Positions 1-6,255 of a stretch of DNA of 23,573 bases are shown piece by piece; position 1 is the stretch's first letter; each line of letters opens with the position of its first letter. Under the pieces are notes generated by a model. That model was not told the DNA's origin, ran no database searches, and was given only the letters and a program-made list of their open reading frames with translations. A program made the position numbers and the translations under genes. Source of the stretch: an uncultured Clostridia bacterium (lineage in GTDB: Bacteria; Bacillota; Clostridia; Oscillospirales; Acutalibacteraceae). The stretch lies in the NCBI GenBank assembly GCA_946628455.1, contig CAMOWP010000005.1, positions 1-23,573 on the forward strand. Direction: 5' to 3'.

Positions 1-1785
1 GCCGAGGATAAGGCAGATAAACTTTACGCCAATAGCAAAATAAATGTTTTCATAAACTATTCTCAGGCATTTGCGGGAGATTTTAATTGCCTTTGAAATC
101 TTGAGCGGGTCGTCGTCCATAAGAACCACGTCTGCCGCTTCAATAGCCGCGTCTGAGCCGAGCGCGCCCATTGCGATTCCTATATCCGCTCTTGAAAGAA
201 CGGGTGCGTCGTTTATACCGTCGCCAACAAAGGCGAGGATTTCCTTTTTATCCTTTTTGCTGAGAAGCTCCTCTACCCTTTCAACCTTATCGGCGGGGAG
301 AAGCTCGCTGTAAACGCTGTCAATTCCGAGCTGAGAAGCAACGCTGTCAGCAACTGCTTTAACGTCGCCCGTCAGCATAACCGCTTCCTTAACTCCGTTT
401 TTCCTGAGCTCCTCAATCGCCTGCTTTGAGGTGGGCTTGAGCTCGTCTGAAATAATTATTGTTCCTGCAAGCCTTCCGTTTTCTGCAACGTAAACTGCCG
501 TGCCCGCTTCTGAGGCTTCGGTGAATTCGATGCCCAGAGCATTCATAAGCTTTGCGTTACCAACCGCGAGCTCTTTTGCGTCAAGCCTTGCGGTTACGCC
601 CTTGCCGCTGTGCTCTTCAACCTCGGTGAGCCTTGAGTTATCAATATCACCTTCATACGCAGCTTTAATGCTAAGGCTTATAGGGTGGTTTGAATACGCC
701 TCGGCATATGCGGCGCACTCGAGCAATTCTTCCGCGCTCACGCCGCTTTCAGGACTTATTTTACGAACTTTGAACACGCCCTGAGTAATCGTGCCGGTTT
801 TATCAAAAACAACGTATTTTGTCTTTGAGAGCTCTTCAAGATAGGTTGCTCCCTTAACGAGAATGCCGTTTTTGCTCGCACCGCCGATTCCTGCAAAAAA
901 CGTTAGCGGAATTGAGATAACAAGCGCGCAGGGGCAGCTTATAACGAGGAAGGTCAGCGCCCTGTAAATCCACCGGCTCCAGAGAGCCTCATACCCGCAA
1001 AGCATACGGATTAACGGCGGAAATAGCGCAAGCGCTAACGCTGAAATACATACAGCAGGTGTGTAATACCTTGCAAACTTGGTTATGAACTGCTCCGTTT
1101 TCGCTTTCTTCATACTTGAATTTTCAACAAGCTCAAGTATTTTGGAAACGGTTGAATCGCCGAATTCCCTGTCTGTTCTGATTTTAAGCACGCCGCTCAT
1201 ATTTATACAGCCGCTTATTACGCTGTCGCCAACAGTAACCTCGCGCGGAACGCTTTCGCCTGTCAGGGCGCTTGTGTTAAGCGTTGAGGAGCCTTCAACA
1301 ACAGTTCCGTCAATCGGAACTTTCTCCCCTGCGCTTACAACAATAACTGTTCCTACCTCAACATCGTCAGGGTCGACCTCCTCAAGCTCGCCGTCAGCTT
1401 CGATATACGCGCAGTCAGGGCGGATATCCATAAGCTCGCTTATATTCCTTCGGCTTTTGCCGACTGCATAGCTCTGGAACAGCTCGCCAATCTGGTAAAA
1501 CAGCATAACCGCGATAGCCTCAGTGTAGCTTGAATTATCCTTAATAGCAATTATTATTGCGCCGACGGTTGCTATTGCCATAAGAAAATTTTCATCAAAA
1601 ACCTGACGGTTTAAAATTCCCTTGAAGGCTTTTTTCAGAACGTCGTAACCTATTATAATATAAGGTATCATAAACAGCGCGAAGCGAAGATACCTGTTTA
1701 CCCCGCCGAGAGTCAGCAGAAACACAATTAAAAGCAGCGCAGAAACGATAATTCTTATAAGATTTCTTTTCTGCTTTCCTGTCAT
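1..1785 (-). CDS. P1B-type heavy-metal-transporting ATPase (Zn/Cd/Pb class), C-terminus cut by window edge
   Basis: Membrane ATPase that pumps a soft divalent cation out of the cell, probably Zn2+/Cd2+/Pb2+. The frame is open from the ATG at 1785 through base 1 (595 residues); by family comparison a few tens of C-terminal residues lie outside the window. Visible hallmarks: the intramembrane CPC motif (C284-P285-C286), the phosphorylation motif DKTGT (D328), the HP motif of the nucleotide-binding domain (SNHP, H367), TGES in the actuator domain, and GDGIND (521-526). K588 in the segment FAIGVK matches the TM7 lysine of ZntA-like pumps, which favours Zn/Cd over Cu. The protein begins almost at once with a membrane segment and has no N-terminal HMA domain; that domain is encoded by the gene just upstream. 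The start overlaps the upstream stop (TGATG), so translation is probably coupled. The exact metal is inference. Confidence 0.95.
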   Translation of the reverse strand, partial: MTGKQKRNLIRIIVSALLLIVFLLTLGGVNRYLRFALFMIPYIIIGYDVLKKAFKGILNRQVFDENFLMAIATVGAIIIAIKDNSSYTEAIAVMLFYQIGELFQSYAVGKSRRNISELMDIRPDCAYIEADGELEEVDPDDVEVGTVIVVSAGEKVPIDGTVVEGSSTLNTSALTGESVPREVTVGDSVISGCINMSGVLKIRTDREFGDSTVSKILELVENSSMKKAKTEQFITKFARYYTPAVCISALALALFPPLIRMLCGYEALWSRWIYRALTFLVISCPCALVISIPLTFFAGIGGASKNGILVKGATYLEELSKTKYVVFDKTGTITQGVFKVRKISPESGVSAEELLECAAYAEAYSNHPISLSIKAAYEGDIDNSRLTEVEEHSGKGVTARLDAKELAVGNAKLMNALGIEFTEASEAGTAVYVAENGRLAGTIIISDELKPTSKQAIEELRKNGVKEAVMLTGDVKAVADSVASQLGIDSVYSELLPADKVERVEELLSKKDKKEILAFVGDGINDAPVLSRADIGIAMGALGSDAAIEAADVVLMDDDPLKISKAIKISRKCLRIVYENIYFAIGVKFICLILG

Positions 1786-2003
1786 CAGATATATACCTCG
1801 GCGTCGTCATCCACCTTGCGGCAGACCTTTCTTACCTCTTTCATAACTGCTTTTTCATCGGCGCCGTCTTCAAACTCAACCTTCATTTTAAGAAGCATAA
1901 AGTTAACCGAAGCGTTTGCAACGCCGATTACCTTAGAAGCGGCAAGCTCCATTTTATTGGCGCAGTTTGCGCAGTCAACATCTATTTTATATGTCTTTTT
2001 CAT
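1785..2003 (-). CDS. Free-standing HMA-domain metal-binding protein
   Basis: A 72-residue ferredoxin-like-fold metal-binding protein of the HMA family. The motif VDCANCANKM near the N-terminus is the CxxC metal loop. An Asp before the first Cys resembles the DCxxC form seen in Zn/Cd/Pb ATPase N-terminal domains rather than the MTCxxC copper form. An in-frame ATG lies further upstream at 2018, but GGAGG at 2009-2013 sits five bases before the ATG at 2003, so I chose 2003. It is the first gene of the operon and overlaps the ATPase start by one base. Likely role: it supplies metal to the pump, or acts as the pump's missing N-terminal domain in trans. The family is clear; the partner relationship is inferred from position. 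Confidence 0.88.
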   Translation of the reverse strand: MKKTYKIDVDCANCANKMELAASKVIGVANASVNFMLLKMKVEFEDGADEKAVMKEVRKVCRKVDDDAEVYI

Positions 2004-2032
2004 ATTTGCCTCCGACATATTATTAATTCAAC

Positions 2033-2091
2033 ATATGAACGATTGTTCATCTGTTCAAACATATTATACACTTAAATATATTAATTGTCAA
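2033..2091 (-). promoter_or_regulatory. Sigma-A promoter with ArsR/SmtB-like operator for the metal-efflux operon
   Basis: Read on the minus strand, TTGACA (2091-2086) and TATAAT (2068-2063) are both perfect consensus hexamers with a 17-base spacer. Just downstream, over the expected start site, is the dyad ATGAAC-N4-GTTCAT (2035-2050), preceded by a further TTTGAACAG half-site. The ATGAAC/GTTCAT palindrome over a start site is typical of ArsR/SmtB metalloregulators such as CzrA and CadC, which repress until metal binds. A promoter this strong would need a repressor. No regulator gene is present in the window, so it would act in trans. Confidence 0.8.
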
Positions 2092-2097
2092 TAGAAA

Positions 2098-2131
2098 GTA
2101 AAACAAAAAGCGGAGATATTCTCCGCTTTTA
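2098..2131 (-). terminator. Rho-independent terminator after the PIG-L deacetylase gene
   Basis: Perfect 10-bp inverted repeat AAAAGCGGAG (2106-2115) / CTCCGCTTTT (2121-2130) with a five-base loop, starting immediately after the stop codon of the minus-strand gene. On the minus strand the stem is followed by a T-rich run (TTTTTGTTTT). It isolates the three-gene operon from the metal-efflux promoter a few bases further on. Confidence 0.88.
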
Positions 2132-3652
2132 TCAGTCTATATTCTCAAACAAATCGTTTTTCTTTTTATCCTGCCCTACTCTTGTATACGCAAGGCCGTA
2201 TCTGTTTGAAGGATACTTTGTTACGTAGCTTGCGTTCATGCTCCAGCGCCCATGCTGGGAATAATGCTTATCGTAGCCGATACACGCAATGGAATAAGGC
2301 GTTCTACCGCCGAGGGCGGCGTAAGAGGCGTTATATTTCATTGTGATTTTATTCTTGCTGTATACGTGAAGATAAAGCTTTTTAACCTTCCACGCGCCGT
2401 ACTGCTTTGCGGAAGCAGGGAAATTCTTTTTATTTCCCGCAAGCTTAACCGCCTTCTGAACTATGTAGGAAACGGTTTTGTGGCTCGGGTGACCGTATTC
2501 CCCGTTAACATCGTGAGTAACTATTACGTCGGGCTTATAGCGCCTGATTTTTTCAATAACGCGCGAGAGCACGTACTGCTCGCCGCCCCATGCCTTCAGC
2601 GTTCCCTGAATGCCGTCGTGATAGCCGCCTGCAAAGTTCATAAACATCGGGTAATACTTGTTTCCGATTGACCACTGCCCTTCAAGCGCTTCACGGTGGC
2701 GCAGGCGGTCGTCGCCCGACATATAAATTACATATACCTTTTTATTTTTAACGCCTGCGTAGTAAGGGATTGTTCCGCCGAAGTAGAGAAGCTCATCGTC
2801 TCTGTGGGCTGAAATAACCATTAAATCGCTTTCGCCGTCAGGCATCATCTCCCAGCGCTGAACGGCAACTCCTACCTCGTCCTTTTTATAAACCCTTATC
2901 CGCGCAATGCCCTTGTTATCCTTAGCCTTTTTAAGCTTGATTACAACCTTTTTTGCGTTTTCATCAAGCTTATAATATTTGTTGAGCATTTTCTTTTTAT
3001 TGCCGTCGTAATAATTGAGCTGCCTGCCCTTTTTATCGTAGGAAACAAGGGTGTAAAAATTATCAAGCACGTGCCATTTTATAAGAATTCCGTCGGCAAT
3101 GCCCGCCTTAGGAAGCTCAATAGTCATTTTTCCGTAACGCCAGTAGGTATCGTCGTTTGAATCAAGCGCGTAATTTTTATTCCCGCGGCTGACGGAAATA
3201 TTGCATTTATTTGTTATATGCTTCGGCTCCTTCGCCTTGCCGAGGACGGTAAAATTACGGTTGATATTAATTACATTTTCGTCCTTGTCATACGCTGTCA
3301 GAGTGAGCCTTTTATCGCCGGAGGAAAGATTCCTGAACTTAACATACCCTGCGTAATCCTTAAGCTTTACGGTTTTCTTTTTCGGGTGCTTGGTTACGTA
3401 GATATCATATTTGAACTGATTAAGGTCATAAACAGAAATAATCAGCGTTTCAATTTTTCTGTTTGCCCTGAGCTTTCCCTGAATAACAAAGCCCTCGCCC
3501 TTGCTGAGAGCGGAGGGGCGCTTCATATCAGAGGTTGAAATTTTAAACTCGCTGTTTTTGCTTTTATAATCCGTTGCAAGCGCTTCAACAGGAAGCGAAA
3601 GCGCCGCAAACGCAATAACGGCAGTGAGAAAGACAGATAATATTTTTTTCAT
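2132..3652 (-). CDS. Secreted PIG-L family deacetylase with discoidin-like domain
   Basis: A 506-residue protein with a signal peptide (MKK, hydrophobic core, probable cleavage after ALA at 24-26). Residues about 30-137 form a beta-rich region. Residues about 148-257 resemble an F5/8 type C (discoidin/CBM32-like) fold, from the CNISVS start to the IARIRVYKKDE end. The catalytic PIG-L/LmbE domain follows: AHRDDE at 282-287 (family form AHPDDE, here Pro replaced by Arg) and HDVNGEYGHPSH at 380-391. By family analogy H283, D286 and H391 would bind the catalytic Zn2+. The likely reaction is removal of an N-acetyl group from an extracellular N-acetylhexosamine polymer or glycoconjugate; the substrate is unknown. 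The start overlaps the upstream stop as ATGA (3649-3652), and a terminator follows directly. The discoidin call is less certain than PIG-L. Confidence 0.9.
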   Translation of the reverse strand: MKKILSVFLTAVIAFAALSLPVEALATDYKSKNSEFKISTSDMKRPSALSKGEGFVIQGKLRANRKIETLIISVYDLNQFKYDIYVTKHPKKKTVKLKDYAGYVKFRNLSSGDKRLTLTAYDKDENVININRNFTVLGKAKEPKHITNKCNISVSRGNKNYALDSNDDTYWRYGKMTIELPKAGIADGILIKWHVLDNFYTLVSYDKKGRQLNYYDGNKKKMLNKYYKLDENAKKVVIKLKKAKDNKGIARIRVYKKDEVGVAVQRWEMMPDGESDLMVISAHRDDELLYFGGTIPYYAGVKNKKVYVIYMSGDDRLRHREALEGQWSIGNKYYPMFMNFAGGYHDGIQGTLKAWGGEQYVLSRVIEKIRRYKPDVIVTHDVNGEYGHPSHKTVSYIVQKAVKLAGNKKNFPASAKQYGAWKVKKLYLHVYSKNKITMKYNASYAALGGRTPYSIACIGYDKHYSQHGRWSMNASYVTKYPSNRYGLAYTRVGQDKKKNDLFENID

Positions 3653-4317
3653 TTTTTATCTCCGTCAGAATAATTTTCAAGAAATGATTTATGCTCGCCG
3701 TTTAAGGTGTAACCAACCATTGTGTCAAGGCACAGCGCACTGAGGCTGTTTAAAATGTTGTTTTCAATTTCGGGATTGGTTTTTTTGAGGTCTGCTAAAA
3801 TTTCAGCAGTTTTTCGTTCATTTTCCGTTTTGTTAAAAATAAGATTATTGAACGAAGCCCATTTTTCAACAGCGCTTCTGCTTATGCAGTACATAGGTCT
3901 TATTGCGGTTGTTTCCCCTTTTTCTGCAGGCAGCGGAGCTTTTATCTCCCCGCCGTAAAAAAGCCCTGAAAGAAGCTCCTCGCAGATATCGCTGAGCGTG
4001 TCTGAAAGGGCGAGCTTGTTTGCGCCCGCCTCATTTTCCGAAAGAGGAATGTTAAGCCTTTCGGCATTTTTACTGCATTTTTCTCCGCCTGTGAAAATCA
4101 GCTCAAAATCAGTGCTGCTGACTCTTTTAAGCTGCTGAAGAAGCTTTGCAAGAAGCATACTTTCAGCGGTGTTTTCAAGCTCAATGAGGATAACGTCGCC
4201 GTCGTTCACAAGGGAGTAATTCTTAACGCCCTGAATAAACGGATTCCACAGCTCCTTGCGGTATTTTTTGATGATAGTTCTTTCAATAAGCTGGTGCTCT
4301 TTAAGCTCTCTTTTCAT
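3649..4317 (-). CDS. Degenerate TtcA-like protein lacking PP-loop and Fe-S cysteines
   Basis: A 222-residue protein recognisable as a TtcA-like tRNA 2-thiolation (PP-loop) homologue. ERTIIKKYRKELWNPFI, SMLLAKLLQQLKR, IRPMY and NPEIENNIL match family blocks in order. The enzyme parts are gone. The SGGKDS ATP-pyrophosphatase loop reads ENTAES (48-53). The block carrying CxxC before the GCNKIALGH segment is deleted, leaving GANKLALSD. The later CAC cysteines are missing after FNNLIF. Only four scattered cysteines remain (81, 112, 144, 196). Catalysis as a thiolase is therefore unlikely. A longer frame could begin at a TTG (4347), but the ATG at 4317 fits the family N-terminus; neither has a strong Shine-Dalgarno. 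The ATG lies one base after the upstream stop, and the end overlaps the PIG-L start by four bases, so coupled translation is likely. The frame is intact, which argues for a retained, repurposed function; that function is unknown. Confidence 0.75.
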   Translation of the reverse strand: MKRELKEHQLIERTIIKKYRKELWNPFIQGVKNYSLVNDGDVILIELENTAESMLLAKLLQQLKRVSSTDFELIFTGGEKCSKNAERLNIPLSENEAGANKLALSDTLSDICEELLSGLFYGGEIKAPLPAEKGETTAIRPMYCISRSAVEKWASFNNLIFNKTENERKTAEILADLKKTNPEIENNILNSLSALCLDTMVGYTLNGEHKSFLENYSDGDKK

Positions 4318-4318
4318 A

Positions 4319-4888
4319 TCAGTTAAAGTGCCTGTAAGCAAAGTCAAGGCTTACCTTGTCGTTTGTTTCAAGCTTGTTTCCCTTTTCATCCTTAAGCTCT
4401 TTTCCGTCAATTATAAACGTAAAGGAGTCAGCTTCGATAACGCTCGGAATATCGTCAACGGTGAGCTTTCCGTCCATAATATCGTAATCGCCTTCGCCCG
4501 AAGAGGTTTTTGCGTCCTCGCCGTCGATGTTATCGCTGTTGAAATATGTTATTGCAACGTCGTCATCACCGTCAAATTTAAACGCCCAGGCGCAACGCTT
4601 TTCCTCATCAAAGTAATACCAGACATTTTTGGTAAGGAAGGAATAATCCGCCACAGCAGCCGTTGTTGAGGCCGTTGTTGACTCGGTTGTTGTTTCGGCT
4701 GTTATGCTTTGTGAATCGGCTAAAGCAGTTGTGCTCGCTGATGTCTGCTCAGTAGCTGCGCTCTGAGAAACCGGGGTTGAGCCCGGCTCGGGAGCCTTTG
4801 GCTTGCCCTTTGTTAAGGCGTAGCCTGTGCCTGCGCCGATAATAATAACTGCAACTGCAATAATGGCAAATATTGCTTTTTTATTCAT
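4319..4888 (-). CDS. Membrane-anchored surface protein with Ser/Thr-rich linker
   Basis: A 189-residue protein. MNKK is followed by a hydrophobic segment (about 5-25), without a lipobox, that works as a signal anchor. Residues about 30-80 are rich in Thr, Ser, Ala and Glu with repeated TT/ST pairs, a typical wall-spanning linker. The C-terminal part (about 83-189) is a compact, acidic, probably all-beta domain (NVWYYFDEE...CAWAFKFDGDDDVAITYF). It is reminiscent of small extracytoplasmic lipocalin-like or DUF domains, but I cannot name the family. A strong GAGGTGA (4893-4899) precedes the ATG. It is the first gene of a three-gene operon with the TtcA-like protein and the secreted PIG-L deacetylase, so a shared envelope role is plausible. 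Confidence 0.8.
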   Translation of the reverse strand: MNKKAIFAIIAVAVIIIGAGTGYALTKGKPKAPEPGSTPVSQSAATEQTSASTTALADSQSITAETTTESTTASTTAAVADYSFLTKNVWYYFDEEKRCAWAFKFDGDDDVAITYFNSDNIDGEDAKTSSGEGDYDIMDGKLTVDDIPSVIEADSFTFIIDGKELKDEKGNKLETNDKVSLDFAYRHFN

Positions 4889-4915
4889 AATATCACCTCA
4901 TAAATTATTTTAATT

Positions 4916-4944
4916 ATTTTATCACAATAAATTCTTAATATCAA
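4916..4944 (-). promoter_or_regulatory. Sigma-A promoter for the surface protein / TtcA-like / PIG-L operon
   Basis: On the minus strand, TTGATA (4944-4939), a 17-base spacer, and TAAAAT (4921-4916) with a TG one base before the -10 (extended -10). It begins about nine bases after the stop codon of the dehydrogenase gene and lies about 28 bases before the ATG at 4888. No clear terminator separates it from the dehydrogenase gene, so some read-through is possible. Confidence 0.72.
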
Positions 4945-4952
4945 TTATTATA

Positions 4953-5924
4953 TCAGATTACCCGATTTTCAGGCTCCTCGCCGTTTATGATATGCATAAT
5001 GTTTGAATAAATATTTCTGAATATTTTTTTGATGGTAAGGCTCGTTATCCCTGCTGTGTGCGGGGTTAAAACGAGCTTTTCCCTTATTCTTTCATCAAGA
5101 AGAATGTTGTCCTTCATAACAGGCTCGGGTGAGATTACGTCAAGCCCTGCGCCTGCGATTTTTCCGTTTAAAAGCGCGTCAAAAAGCGCCTTGTTATCAA
5201 CTAAATCTCCCCTCGAGGTGTTGATAAGATATGCGCTCTTTTTCATTTTGTCAAAGAAGCCCTCGTCTGCAATCTCCCTTGTAGCGTCGCACACGGCAAG
5301 ATGAAGCGACACAAAATCGGAAACGCCGAGAAGCTCGTCAAGGCTGACGTACTCTGCGTTATACTCCTTTTCAAGCGCTTCGTATCTCGTTCTGTTTGAA
5401 TAGATTATTCTTGCGCCGAACGCATCGAGCAGCCTTGCTGTTGCCCTTGCTATATCACCGAAGCCGACGAGCCCTACAGTACATTCGGAAAGCTCCCTGA
5501 CAACGCCGAAGGAGGCCTTTTTAACCTCAATCTGCCGTCCGTCATAAACTGCCTGCTGACCGCCTGTAAGCTCCTTCAGGCACGCAAGAATAAGAAGAAG
5601 CGCCGTTTCAGCGACGGCAGTATCGTTAACGCCCTTGTTGTTTGAAACCATAACGCCGTTTCTTTTTGCACTGTCAAGGTCAACGCCCTGATAGCCTACC
5701 CCCTCGGACTGAATGAATTTAAGCCTGCCAAGCCCCGAAATGAGCTCGTCGCTGACAGTTGCCATAGCGTCAGCAATGAGGATTTCGGTATCCCCCGCCT
5801 CTTTAATAATTCTTTGCACACTGTCGTCAAGCGTAAAAAATTTAACGCCGTATTTTTTCAGCTCAGGTATGCTTTCAAGTATGTTTTTTTCGTTTGTTAC
5901 GTTAGAGAAAAAGGTTATATTCAT
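4953..5924 (-). CDS. D-2-hydroxyacid dehydrogenase (NAD-dependent)
   Basis: A 323-residue cytosolic oxidoreductase that interconverts a 2-oxoacid and a D-2-hydroxyacid using NAD(H). Motifs: the Rossmann loop VGFGDIA (153-159; last Gly of the usual GxGxxG replaced by Ala), followed by YSNRT (175-179) with no Asp at the usual NAD-ribose-binding place. R238 (TSRGD), E267 (SPEP) and H289 (TPHT) are the catalytic Arg-Glu-His set of the family. Residues 97-110 match the family block before the hinge helix (AVAETALL where AVAEHAL is common). The length fits the family (about 310-340). It could be a lactate, glycerate or phosphoglycerate-type enzyme; there is no C-terminal ACT domain. The start forms a TAATG overlap with the stop of a 42-residue membrane protein, so the two are co-translated. 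Confidence 0.92.
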   Translation of the reverse strand: MNITFFSNVTNEKNILESIPELKKYGVKFFTLDDSVQRIIKEAGDTEILIADAMATVSDELISGLGRLKFIQSEGVGYQGVDLDSAKRNGVMVSNNKGVNDTAVAETALLLILACLKELTGGQQAVYDGRQIEVKKASFGVVRELSECTVGLVGFGDIARATARLLDAFGARIIYSNRTRYEALEKEYNAEYVSLDELLGVSDFVSLHLAVCDATREIADEGFFDKMKKSAYLINTSRGDLVDNKALFDALLNGKIAGAGLDVISPEPVMKDNILLDERIREKLVLTPHTAGITSLTIKKIFRNIYSNIMHIINGEEPENRVI

Positions 5925-6052
5925 TATTTTTTGTTCCTTATGATTTTAAAATAGCCGATAATTCCTCCCGCAAGGCCTACGCCGAATGCCGCAACGATTA
6001 CAATGAGCGCGAGCCTTGTATCGGGTGAAACCGATAAAGTAAAAAGCTCCAT
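5924..6052 (-). CDS. Small single-span membrane protein (42 residues)
   Basis: Reading the minus strand from the ATG at 6052 gives 42 codons before TAA (5926-5924). A short N-terminus (MELFTLSVSPDTR) is followed by one hydrophobic helix (about 14-35, LALIVIVAAFGVGLAGGIIG) and a basic tail (IIRNKK). Gly-rich small-residue patches in the helix could support helix-helix packing. The Shine-Dalgarno GGTGAT (6062-6057) is four bases before the ATG. The stop overlaps the dehydrogenase start (TAATG), strong evidence that it is a real translated gene. The Shine-Dalgarno lies in a stable stem of the upstream leader, suggesting control of translation. Family unknown. Possibilities are a small protein regulating a transporter or a membrane anchor for the dehydrogenase, but neither is shown. 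Confidence 0.72.
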   Translation of the reverse strand: MELFTLSVSPDTRLALIVIVAAFGVGLAGGIIGYFKIIRNKK

Positions 6053-6054
6053 AT

Positions 6055-6213
6055 TAATCACCATAGCCTTTCAGGCAACAAATAGTTTATTAAAAATCAC
6101 CTAAACCCTGTGTTGCCTGAACAGGCGTTAATGGTGATTATAGCCATCGCTCGTTGTTGCGCAGCAACAAACTGAGCGGGCAATATAATTGATTAGTGTG
6201 ATTTATCACACTA
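6055..6213 (-). promoter_or_regulatory. Structured 5' leader with nested stems covering the ribosome site
   Basis: Three inverted-repeat structures in the untranslated leader of the 42-residue gene. (1) A nested element: outer 10-bp perfect stem 6055-6064/6131-6140 (TAATCACCAT with ATGGTGATTA) and inner 10-bp perfect stem 6071-6080/6111-6120 (TCAGGCAACA with TGTTGCCTGA), around a 30-base loop. (2) A hairpin at 6148-6178: 7 bp (TTGTTGC/GCAACAA, GCA loop) on a 5-bp base (CGCTC/GAGCG). (3) A perfect 8-bp hairpin, 6194-6201/6206-6213. In the transcript, the Shine-Dalgarno of the small gene lies in the 3' strand of the outer stem. The segment GCCTG-TT-CAGGC (6126-6115) could form a competing hairpin. 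This has the shape of a riboswitch or attenuator, but I do not recognise a known class. Confidence 0.6.
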
Positions 6214-6235
6214 TTCTCCTTTTTAAACTGAATCA

Positions 6236-6244
6236 ATTATATCA
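6236..6244 (-). promoter_or_regulatory. Extended -10 promoter for the small membrane protein / dehydrogenase unit
   Basis: On the minus strand, TGATATAAT: a perfect TATAAT (6241-6236) preceded by TG one base upstream. The -35 region is poor (TTTTAA at 17 bp), as expected for extended -10 promoters. Transcription would start near 6229, giving a leader of about 175 bases before the ATG at 6052. Confidence 0.6.
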
Positions 6245-6255
6245 TATCTACGGGC

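Noticed and set aside
1595..1810. Minus-strand open frame of 71 codons
   Set aside because: It lies in another frame over the ATPase start and HMA end. The ATPase frame itself is fully open over 595 codons with all family motifs, so this is a shadow.
2252..2671. Plus-strand frame of 139 codons opposite the PIG-L gene
   Set aside because: Antisense shadow of the catalytic domain; no recognisable family and no ribosome site.
3649..4317. Functional tRNA 2-thiocytidine synthetase TtcA
   Set aside because: The PP-loop and all cluster cysteines are missing, so the gene name ttcA would be misleading.
6055..6140. MITE or insertion-sequence remnant
   Set aside because: There are nested perfect inverted repeats, but no target duplication or transposase remnant, and the outer arm contains a functional ribosome site. 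It is not excluded without a genome-wide search.
6194..6213. CcpA cre site or Crp/Fnr site at the 8-bp dyad
   Set aside because: The dyad lacks the central CG of cre sites, and its four-base spacer differs from the six-base spacer of Crp sites. I leave it as an unassigned dyad.
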